This document shows positions 28,295 to 36,036 of a stretch of DNA of 64,000 nucleotides, one piece after another. The number at the start of each line of letters is the position of its first letter. The stretch's first letter is position 1. The stretch comes from JBCCTX01 sp964468435. Lineage in GTDB: Bacteria; Bacteroidota; Bacteroidia; J057. The notes beneath the pieces are model-generated. The model ran no database searches. It saw nothing but the letters and a program-made list of their open reading frames with translations, and was not told where the DNA came from. The translations under genes and the position numbers were made by a program. The stretch spans positions 1 to 64,000 of the forward strand of contig CAYXVE010000004.1 of assembly GCA_964468435.1 (NCBI GenBank). Direction: 5' to 3'.

Positions 28295-30358
28295 ATGAAA
28301 TCATCAACTCTCATTCTACTTTTTACTTTTGCGAGTATATATGCTACTGCTCAGACAATCGGTAGAGATGTCATCTCTTCTTATGGTAATAGTGGGTCTG
28401 GTGGAGGATTTCAAATGAGCTTTACAGTAGGTGAACCCATCATTTTTACACAAATCCAATCAGGTAATGTGCTTACTCAGGGGTTTCAGCAACCCGATAT
28501 CAATTGTGATGCGGTATCAGGTACCCTTACTCCTAATGCATTGGATGTAGATGATTGTATAGAACCGGGTATAGCCAATGACGTAACATTATCAGCCATA
28601 TCCAATGGAGATGAAGTAATTCCAGAAGGCTATAGCATCACTTATCTTTTGTCAAGGGATAGTACCAGGATCATTACGGATATTTCCGATAATCCTGTTT
28701 TTAATGTTACCGCTCCAGGACGCTACCGGATACACACATTGGTGTACAATGCAAATCCCAATGATCTGGATTTTCTGGATTTAAGTAATGTAGAAGTCGG
28801 CCAGACAACGATTGGTGTATTGCTCGAGCGTATTGTCGAGACGCCATTATGTGCATCCCTGGATGAAGAAGGAGCTTTATTCAATGTATTACCCTGTGAT
28901 TGCAATGTATCTACAGGTACGCTTACTGCCGATCTTCTACCGATAGATGCCTGCCTGGATTCGGATGAAGAGGATCAACTCACATTATCTGCTCAGATCA
29001 ATGGAGATGAGATCATTCCCAATGGATATACCCATGTGTTTTTTCTTACGGTAGAAAGTGGTGGTGGACAGATCATATTAGAACAGGCTGATACTCCGGA
29101 ATTTGTGGTAGAGACTGCTGGGAATTATCACATATATTCCCTGGTTTATTTTCCTGTCGAGAATGACAGTAATTTTTTGGATATCAGTTTCCTGGATTTG
29201 GGGGTTACTTCCTGGCAGGATTTCGTCGGCAGCGTATCGACTCAGGATGTTTGTTTCAGCATAGATACAGAAGGCGTATCGTTTACCGTGGTGGATTGTA
29301 TTACCTGTGATGCTGAGGTGGGTACCCTGTCGTTGCTTCCACTCAGCGACGAAGACTGTATAGATCCAGCAGCACAAAATTTAGTGACAGTAATCGCTAC
29401 GCCTAATGGTGATGATGTGATCCCCGACGGCTACACGGTCAGTTATCTTTTGACATCAGGTGTAAATAATATCCTGATTTCCATAGCAGAAGAGCCGCAA
29501 TTTACAATATCCTCTATCGGAGCCTATAATATTTTCCCCATCGTATATACCTCCAGCCCAGGTGATCCCCATTTTCTGGATCTGGGAGGGTTTGTCCCCG
29601 GGACTACACAGATATCCGACATCAGAGATTTTATCACTCAAAATGGAATATGTGCGGATGTAGCTGAAAACGGGACTCCGTTTCAAATATCTTTATGTCC
29701 TTGCGAGGCAGAGATTACGAGTATTACCCCGCTTCCACTGGAGGAAGATTGTCTGGACGAAAATACAAGTACTATCAGCATAGAAGCTCAAGTGTCAGCC
29801 AGCATCCCTACGGGATATTTACAACTCTATATTCTGACAATAAGCGGTACGACATCTATCCTTCAGACTCATACAGAACCTCGTTTTGAAATCCAAAATC
29901 CAGGAAACTATACAATCTTTGGGTTGGTATACAATCCCGATAATTTTGATATAAGCTTTATTGTCCCTGATCAGACTTCTACTGCTGAAATATTGAGTAA
30001 TATATCTACGGTACCTGTTTGTCTGGATTTTACAGAGACAGGAGCTGAATTTATCATAGAAGAATGTCCTGAAGAGGCAGTAAACTGCGATAACCTGGAG
30101 ATACCTACCATATTCACGCCTGGGGGAAATGGTTTCAACGATACCTGGGAAATACGAAATTTTAGTGGTCAGGCTTCTATCAAGGTTTTTGATCGCTGGG
30201 GAGCGTTGATGTATGATGGGCCATTCCCCTGGAATGGCTCCAAGGACAACAATAATACAGATATTGTTCCCAGAGGGACTTATTACTATTTGTTGGAACT
30301 ACAGAGTACAAATGAAACCTGTAAAGGAGCTATCACAGTCATCCCAGATAATCCTTAA
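28295..30358 (+). CDS. Repeat-containing secreted protein with gliding-motility C-terminal domain
   Basis: About 687 residues. ATG 28295 is preferred over GTG 28286 because it directly precedes the signal peptide (KSSTLILLFTFASIYATAQ). An N-terminal domain (SYGNSGSGGGFQMSFTVGEP...GFQQPD) is common in Bacteroidota T9SS cargo. Four repeats of about 130 residues follow, each starting with a Cys and G-T-L-type motif, an NGDE-IP-GY strand and a FLDLS strand. The C-terminal CHU_C domain (IPTIFTPGGNGFNDTWEI...IKVFDRWGALMY) marks type B T9SS export. It ends 10 nt from the convergent TPR gene. Confidence 0.88.
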   Translation: MKSSTLILLFTFASIYATAQTIGRDVISSYGNSGSGGGFQMSFTVGEPIIFTQIQSGNVLTQGFQQPDINCDAVSGTLTPNALDVDDCIEPGIANDVTLSAISNGDEVIPEGYSITYLLSRDSTRIITDISDNPVFNVTAPGRYRIHTLVYNANPNDLDFLDLSNVEVGQTTIGVLLERIVETPLCASLDEEGALFNVLPCDCNVSTGTLTADLLPIDACLDSDEEDQLTLSAQINGDEIIPNGYTHVFFLTVESGGGQIILEQADTPEFVVETAGNYHIYSLVYFPVENDSNFLDISFLDLGVTSWQDFVGSVSTQDVCFSIDTEGVSFTVVDCITCDAEVGTLSLLPLSDEDCIDPAAQNLVTVIATPNGDDVIPDGYTVSYLLTSGVNNILISIAEEPQFTISSIGAYNIFPIVYTSSPGDPHFLDLGGFVPGTTQISDIRDFITQNGICADVAENGTPFQISLCPCEAEITSITPLPLEEDCLDENTSTISIEAQVSASIPTGYLQLYILTISGTTSILQTHTEPRFEIQNPGNYTIFGLVYNPDNFDISFIVPDQTSTAEILSNISTVPVCLDFTETGAEFIIEECPEEAVNCDNLEIPTIFTPGGNGFNDTWEIRNFSGQASIKVFDRWGALMYDGPFPWNGSKDNNNTDIVPRGTYYYLLELQSTNETCKGAITVIPDNP

Positions 30359-30368
30359 TATTTGTCTA

Positions 30369-32456
30369 TTATTCTTCTCTATAGCTTCTGTCGAGATCTA
30401 CAGCCTTATTATAGTATTTTTGTGCCTTTTTGGGGTTGATATGCTCCTGGTAAATTTTGTACATCAGGTAATATGCTTCTGCATTGTCTTCATCATTTTT
30501 AGTTGCAGTTTTCAGGGCATATACAGCATCGATGTATTCTTCCTGTTGTATATGTAATTTTCCCAGCCATACGTAAACAGAAGATGAATTGGGGTATAAT
30601 CTCTCCGCCTGAAGGGTAACTTCCCTGGCTTTATCCAGGTTACCCTGGTGGAAATAATATTGTATAAGTTCGAGGTAATTGTCTACAGAGCCTTGTCCAC
30701 AGGAAAGGAATGCTTCCAATCTACTGGCAGCCTCAGCAGGTTGCTCCATAGATTCATGGAGCATGGCGCTATAGCGATAAGCTTCGCATAGGGACGGATC
30801 TTTTTTCAAGGCATCCTTATAGCTTTCTAGAGCGGTATCAAAGGCCCCAATTTTTTCGAAGCATCTACCTCTTCGAAGGTATATTTCTGCCCGGTCTTCC
30901 AACTCTAGTACCTGATTGTAGTCTATGATCGCTTTTTCCCATTCTTTTAGGCCTTCATAAATCTCTGCGCGAGCAAGCCATCCCTGAGTCGACTCAGGTT
31001 GTAGCTTTAGGAATTGTGTCAACAACAATTCCGATTGTATGGTATCGCCAGCTTTTAGAGCGTTTATACTTTCAGCGTAGAAGTCTCTTACAGCTTCCTC
31101 GCTTCTGGATGGATTAACCTTACCTGTTTTACTGAGATATTCGACAGATTTCTCCATATTTCCTCTAAGTTTTTCGATTTCCGAGAGTTTTATAAGGAGT
31201 TCCGTGTTATCAGGATCTTGTTCGAGGAGCTTTTGGTAAGCAACAACGGCATCATCGTATTTTTTAAGATTGAAAAATGCTTCTGCCTGCTGGTATACAT
31301 ATCCCAGGTTTCCGGGTTCCTGACCGATCAGCATCTCTAGATAGGGAAGGGCATCTGCGTATCTATCTGAATCAAACAGTAGCGTTACAAGTCTTGGTAA
31401 AAATGACGTATTTTCAGGGTATAACTGATAGGCCATTTGATAATTTTGAATGGCCATACCGGGTTGTTTATTGGCCTCATAGGCTTCTGCGAGATATTGG
31501 TGTGCCTTAACGTAGGTGGGAGTAATGCGAATCACATTTTGGAAATCGACGATAGCCTGTGTGTACGATTGGAGTTCCATGTACTTCAGGCCTCTCTCGA
31601 GGTAGAGGTCAGGGTCGTTGTCGACAGTAGTCAGTTCCCGGCGGTAGTCATTGATATTGAAAAAACGACTTCTGTCATTTTTTTCATCCAGAATTTCAGT
31701 GATATCTATCATGCGCTGTTCAAGGGAATCCAATCGCTTGTAGGTATAAGCTTTCTGATAAGCTTCAAGCGCTTCTTCATACAGATAGATGCTTCGGAAA
31801 CGCACAGCATTGGTGATAACCTGCCCAAATTGGCTGTCTAAGTATTCTGGCGTAAAATCCAGTTCCCTGTATACAGTATTATCTGAGGCCTGAAAATTTC
31901 TGATATTAACCAGATACAAGTTCCACCCGGCAAAATTCCGGGTAGCAATCAGTTCAGCAATTCTGGTCAGGGGTTGGTAGGGTTGGGGTTTATCTTTGTG
32001 CTTGTTTTGAAACTGGCTGATATATTTTACCTTGATATAATAGTTGCCACCTTCACCCTCAAATACTGGAGATACCTGATAATCGCTAAAGGCAATGGTG
32101 GGTTCATAAGATTTTTGATAGAAAACGTCAAAATTATTTAGATAAGTTTGTACATCCTCATCACGGGTATCGCGTTGAGATTCAGGGTCTATATCATAAG
32201 CGATCCGTGCATTTTCATCGCGGAAAATCTGGCGATCTCCTGAAAGGGCATTTTGAATAAATTTCTGCCTTTGCGTGGTAGTACTTAATTCATATGACAT
32301 ACTATTGAGTAATGTCTGAAATAGTTCTACCGTTTGCTTGGCTCTAAGCTTTATTTCCTGTTCATCACTCCTGGATACAGATTGGGCAAATGTAGATGAA
32401 CTCGGGAAAAACAGCCAGATCAAGAAGATGAATATATGGAATAACCTTGCACACAT
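30369..32456 (-). CDS. Exported TPR protein, last gene of the ubiquitin-like operon
   Basis: 695 residues with a signal peptide (FHIFIFLIWLFFPSSSTFA). The first 200 mature residues form an alpha+beta domain ending in W-x-L-Y-L-V-N-I. From about 225 to the end there are at least a dozen TPR units (for example AHQYLAEAYEANKQPGMAIQNYQMAYQLYPENTSFLP). It is 21 nt downstream of the exported protein at 32478 and is the ninth and last gene of the operon. It would act as a periplasmic scaffold, possibly connecting the ectodomains of the membrane proteins upstream; this is inference. Its N-terminal domain resembles the C-terminal part of its neighbour. Confidence 0.75.
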   Translation of the reverse strand: MCARLFHIFIFLIWLFFPSSSTFAQSVSRSDEQEIKLRAKQTVELFQTLLNSMSYELSTTTQRQKFIQNALSGDRQIFRDENARIAYDIDPESQRDTRDEDVQTYLNNFDVFYQKSYEPTIAFSDYQVSPVFEGEGGNYYIKVKYISQFQNKHKDKPQPYQPLTRIAELIATRNFAGWNLYLVNIRNFQASDNTVYRELDFTPEYLDSQFGQVITNAVRFRSIYLYEEALEAYQKAYTYKRLDSLEQRMIDITEILDEKNDRSRFFNINDYRRELTTVDNDPDLYLERGLKYMELQSYTQAIVDFQNVIRITPTYVKAHQYLAEAYEANKQPGMAIQNYQMAYQLYPENTSFLPRLVTLLFDSDRYADALPYLEMLIGQEPGNLGYVYQQAEAFFNLKKYDDAVVAYQKLLEQDPDNTELLIKLSEIEKLRGNMEKSVEYLSKTGKVNPSRSEEAVRDFYAESINALKAGDTIQSELLLTQFLKLQPESTQGWLARAEIYEGLKEWEKAIIDYNQVLELEDRAEIYLRRGRCFEKIGAFDTALESYKDALKKDPSLCEAYRYSAMLHESMEQPAEAASRLEAFLSCGQGSVDNYLELIQYYFHQGNLDKAREVTLQAERLYPNSSSVYVWLGKLHIQQEEYIDAVYALKTATKNDEDNAEAYYLMYKIYQEHINPKKAQKYYNKAVDLDRSYREE

Positions 32457-32477
32457 AGTTGCTGTCGTGTTAATGCC

Positions 32478-33587
32478 TTAAGATGTATGTTCAACCGAAA
32501 TATTTGACAGAAAAACATCCCAATCAAAGTTTTTCACACCATTGATCGTTCTTTCATAGGTTTTTAATATCACTGTCATCCGCTTGGTTGTAGTATCCTC
32601 ATAAGTAAGCATTTCACCTTTATAGCCTTTGAATGTCTGAGTATAGGTGATCGTGCCGTACCACAAGCTGTCAGGCCCTTTATAAATATTACCTACGTAA
32701 TTGATGTCCACCCACTCAATCTCAATACGGGTATAATCCATATACATGAGATGATTGAGGTAGCCTCTGAGTGGATGCTGTACTTTTTCAGGATTGAATT
32801 TGCTAGATACTTCGACAATGGAGGTATCGCTGATAAAAAGTGGAATGACCTGTTTTGAGATATTGATCGCTTCAACCCTTGGTGTATTCTTATCAAGAAT
32901 TCTTACAATATAATTTTCAAACTGTTTGGCTTTGGATAGTGCTCGCTCGCGGAATTTTTCCTTGTCTACCGGGGGGGTAGGGCTTTGATTGATCACGGGT
33001 TTTGGAAAAGTTGCTGGAGTTTGCGCAATGCTCTGCTGATTGTTGGAAGTATCGGGTTCGGGTATAGCTTGTTCGAGGTCTGATGGATTCGATTCTTCAG
33101 GAAGTTTAAAGCCTTCAAGCGAGATCAGGATTTCTGCTACCTCTGGAATGGGCCTTAGGGGCAAAATGCGATTGTTGGTATAAACAATCACGGATACCTC
33201 TTGAGTAGGAGCTTGCTCTTGCTCTCCGTGGATGCTGGTATAAGTGATATGAGTTGATTTGAGGTCAAATTGCTGGACTGGGATAACTTCTTGGGAATGG
33301 AGGTATAGCAGATCATAAGGTGTTGTATTGAGTTGAAGGTCGTATTCCTTGCCTTCCCTAAATGCCAGATTGCCTTTGCTACTGGTGATGATAGCAACGT
33401 CCTTCGTATTCATCTTGTACATTTTCTCATCTCCTAATAATCTGTAAAATACCTTGCCGTCGTTAAGGTATTCAAAACTTCCGTTAATAGTGATACCGTC
33501 CAGTTTATAGATTGCATCCTGTGCTGGTACAAGGGTCAGTCCTGAGAGGAAGAGCAAGATGAGGTATGTAGCTTTTCTGATATACAT
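32478..33587 (-). CDS. Exported protein of unknown family in the ubiquitin-like operon
   Basis: 369 residues with a clear signal peptide (TYLILLFLSGLTLVPAQ). The N-terminal part is beta-rich (YKLDGITINGSFEYLNDGKVFYRLLGDEKMYKMNTKDVAII), a Pro/Ser/Thr/Gln linker follows (about 165-205), and the C-terminal 160 residues have an NTF2-like pattern ending W-D-V-F-L-S-N-I. That ending parallels W-N-L-Y-L-V-N-I in the first domain of the following TPR protein. I do not recognise a named family. It probably sits in the periplasm and works with its neighbours. Confidence 0.65.
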   Translation of the reverse strand: MYIRKATYLILLFLSGLTLVPAQDAIYKLDGITINGSFEYLNDGKVFYRLLGDEKMYKMNTKDVAIITSSKGNLAFREGKEYDLQLNTTPYDLLYLHSQEVIPVQQFDLKSTHITYTSIHGEQEQAPTQEVSVIVYTNNRILPLRPIPEVAEILISLEGFKLPEESNPSDLEQAIPEPDTSNNQQSIAQTPATFPKPVINQSPTPPVDKEKFRERALSKAKQFENYIVRILDKNTPRVEAINISKQVIPLFISDTSIVEVSSKFNPEKVQHPLRGYLNHLMYMDYTRIEIEWVDINYVGNIYKGPDSLWYGTITYTQTFKGYKGEMLTYEDTTTKRMTVILKTYERTINGVKNFDWDVFLSNISVEHTS

Positions 33588-33607
33588 ATCAATCAGTTTC
33601 AGGGAGC

Positions 33608-35401
33608 CTATATATTGGGTTTACGTTTTATTTTAATCTTACTAGGGTCTTCGGATGTCATGTCCATGCTCTCAAAAGACTGCCGGGAGTGTGAATTTGT
33701 TCTCGTGTTTTGATGTGAATCGGGGATTTTATCATTGTGATTGATGAGAAACTGCAAGGAAGTTTTTCCATGTCTGCCCAGTTGAATGACATCACCGTGT
33801 TTGAGTGCGGAAGGTCTGTCCATGGAAGCGATCTTACCATTGAGCAGCGTTTCAGCAAAAGGTTGAATATACACTTTATTCTGCGAATGTGTCATACGTA
33901 CATGCTGTGGCGCTACATGCCGGCTGTCCCAGTTTACAAAAACCTGTGCAATAGGGTCAGAACCGATCATGACATCTACATCGGATTTCAACCATTTGTT
34001 GATGGGAACAGTTTTCCTGAATTTTTCGGGTGATATGATCTTTAATTCATAGTCTCCTTTGCGGTATACTACTGAGACAATAAATACCCCTAGGATCATT
34101 CCCATTAGGATCAGACCGAGCATTCTGCCCCATTCATCATCTATATTGACTAGTATTTTGACCATCGTGAAGTAGGCCCCATATCCTACCAAACTCGCTA
34201 CGGCTCCACCCAGTATACCTCTTCCCGGACTGATTGTCGATCTGACAGATAGTACCAAACCCAGCCCGGTGCCGAGCAGTAGCCAACAGGGGAGGTATAG
34301 TACAAACTCCTGCCAGATCTCAGATTGCCACGCTGCTCTCAGAGGATGAGTCAAGTAGTAGACCAATCCAAAAGACAAAGCACCAACCAGTAATCCGAGG
34401 AAGGTACGTCCAAGAATGCGGTTGACCTTATGTGATCCAGCCTGTCCACGCACTTCCACGTATGAAAGCCAGAGGCTAAGTCCCAGGCCCATTGCCGCAC
34501 CAAACATCCCTCCTTGGATGAGACTTTCCATGGCTGGTGCTAAATCCCAGTTTCTCGAATAGGGCAGGATCAGTCCGTTCATCAATGCCCAGATTATCCA
34601 GGAGGAATATCCACCCAGAGCACCAAACCACACCCAGTTGAGGGTTCGGTAGAGTCCCTGTTGATCGAAAAAGCGATCACTGGAATTGTAACGCTCGGCG
34701 TGAGTGCAGGGATCTGCCTCATACATACAATCGGGATATTTTACACATCTGTTGCCAAAGTATTTCCAGCTTTCGTAGGAAACTACCTGCTTACAGAAAG
34801 TAACTACTAGCTGATTGTCTTCAAATGGCTCGCCCGTGATATCTTTCTGTACCCTTCCTTTTTCCTTAATGGCAACATAGGGTTTTACGTATTTACTCCG
34901 GAAATTTTGTTTCCGGAAGAAAGGCACCATCAGGGCCAGGATGAGTAGAATAGCGCTAATAAAGGTAGCGCCCACTGCAGCGATATTCAGCCAGACATCC
35001 AGTTCCCGCTGAAGATTTTCAGAGAAGAGGATATCCCCTATACTAAAGGTCTTGCTTACTGTAGTATCATTCCAATGTATAAAGATCGTTCGTTGTTCCC
35101 CCCGTAGTATGTTTTGTTTGGGTCTGAGATTGATAATCTTTTGGGTAGAATCTGTACCCTGTTTGATAAAAAAGCGGGTTACTGCTGTAGAGTCTCCCTC
35201 ACCTATTCTTTCAAATATGCGGGTATTTGTACCATCTATTGTATTCTCGCCAGCTACCATCCCTTCAATCGAAACAGATACATCCAAAGTACCTGTTTCG
35301 CCCCTGCGAACCTCATCTATGGAAATCATCCCCTGGGCGTACAAAGCCAGCGAACAAAATATATACAGACTGAATAGCAAGTGATGGTACAAAAATTTCA
35401 T
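33608..35401 (-). CDS. Polytopic membrane protein with cytosolic Cys/His cluster and FHA-like domain (candidate E3-like factor)
   Basis: 597 residues in this order: signal peptide, periplasmic beta domain (about 25-130), a membrane helix (about 137-161), a cytosolic loop, about six further membrane helices (255-445), and a cytosolic FHA-like domain (about 478-550). It ends in a Ser-rich linker plus SKIKIKRKPNI. The cytosolic loop holds C203, C219, C225, C232 and H234, a spacing suited to a zinc-binding treble-clef or RING-like knuckle. The FHA core keeps the Gly, His and NG positions, but the usual GR is G480-S481 and the usual SxxH is A497-P-Q-H500, so phosphothreonine binding is doubtful. 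Its place in an E1-E2-Ubl operon makes it the best candidate for a ligase-like platform; that role is inferred. Confidence 0.7.
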   Translation of the reverse strand: MKFLYHHLLFSLYIFCSLALYAQGMISIDEVRRGETGTLDVSVSIEGMVAGENTIDGTNTRIFERIGEGDSTAVTRFFIKQGTDSTQKIINLRPKQNILRGEQRTIFIHWNDTTVSKTFSIGDILFSENLQRELDVWLNIAAVGATFISAILLILALMVPFFRKQNFRSKYVKPYVAIKEKGRVQKDITGEPFEDNQLVVTFCKQVVSYESWKYFGNRCVKYPDCMYEADPCTHAERYNSSDRFFDQQGLYRTLNWVWFGALGGYSSWIIWALMNGLILPYSRNWDLAPAMESLIQGGMFGAAMGLGLSLWLSYVEVRGQAGSHKVNRILGRTFLGLLVGALSFGLVYYLTHPLRAAWQSEIWQEFVLYLPCWLLLGTGLGLVLSVRSTISPGRGILGGAVASLVGYGAYFTMVKILVNIDDEWGRMLGLILMGMILGVFIVSVVYRKGDYELKIISPEKFRKTVPINKWLKSDVDVMIGSDPIAQVFVNWDSRHVAPQHVRMTHSQNKVYIQPFAETLLNGKIASMDRPSALKHGDVIQLGRHGKTSLQFLINHNDKIPDSHQNTRTNSHSRQSFESMDMTSEDPSKIKIKRKPNI

Positions 35402-35421
35402 ACTACATGTATTGAGTGATA

Positions 35422-36036
35422 TTATTCAGACAACCAGGTTTTCCAGTGAAACCAGGGAACCTGACAAGGTACATTATTTACTTCACCATTGTGTTTGCGG
35501 GTAAACACCCCTGTTTCAAAATGCTCTGTAAGCGAGTCCAGAACGATTGCCAACTGATAAGGATACAGAAAAAATCCATTATGTGTATACAGATCAGTCG
35601 CCGATAAATAAGGTGAATGACCCGGATGAGTATGAAACCAGCCCATAATATCCCATTGTGGATACTTCTCCCGCATTAAGTCCAGTTGTACCAACGGTTT
35701 TAAACCGAACTCAATACTGGTCGGATTGTGCTTGGCCACCTCCCTGGAAGGCACAAAGGATTCGAGGCTGACCCAATACAAATCTTCAGCCCATTTACCA
35801 GCATTTCCCAACAAAAAACCCGCTACTTCAGGCACAGGATCAATCTCCAGGCTTTCATCAACCCATTTGCCAATGTCCAGAAGAACCGCAGCACTTACAT
35901 AGATCTCAGAAACCATACTATCCCCCCATACCTGCTGTAGATCCAGTTTCTTATGTTTATTATTCGACAATAACGCTTTGCGGTATCCATTTGGGATTAT
36001 CCGGCGAGATGTTTTCCTGTGTATTTTAATGGCCAT
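35422..36036 (-). CDS. Soluble JAB1/MPN (JAMM) metalloprotease, candidate deconjugase
   Basis: 204 residues from ATG 36036 (a GTG two codons earlier is possible). The complete JAMM zinc site is present: E70 in VPEVAGFLLGN, then H135-T-H137, seven residues, S145-A-T-D148. It has no membrane segment, so it should act in the cytosol. In ubiquitin-like systems such enzymes cut Ubl-isopeptide bonds or mature the Ubl precursor. It is paralogous to the JAMM domain of the next upstream gene; both share the C-terminal signature FTR-x-x-NG-x-VNN. The start overlaps the upstream stop by 11 nt. Confidence 0.87.
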   Translation of the reverse strand: MAIKIHRKTSRRIIPNGYRKALLSNNKHKKLDLQQVWGDSMVSEIYVSAAVLLDIGKWVDESLEIDPVPEVAGFLLGNAGKWAEDLYWVSLESFVPSREVAKHNPTSIEFGLKPLVQLDLMREKYPQWDIMGWFHTHPGHSPYLSATDLYTHNGFFLYPYQLAIVLDSLTEHFETGVFTRKHNGEVNNVPCQVPWFHWKTWLSE

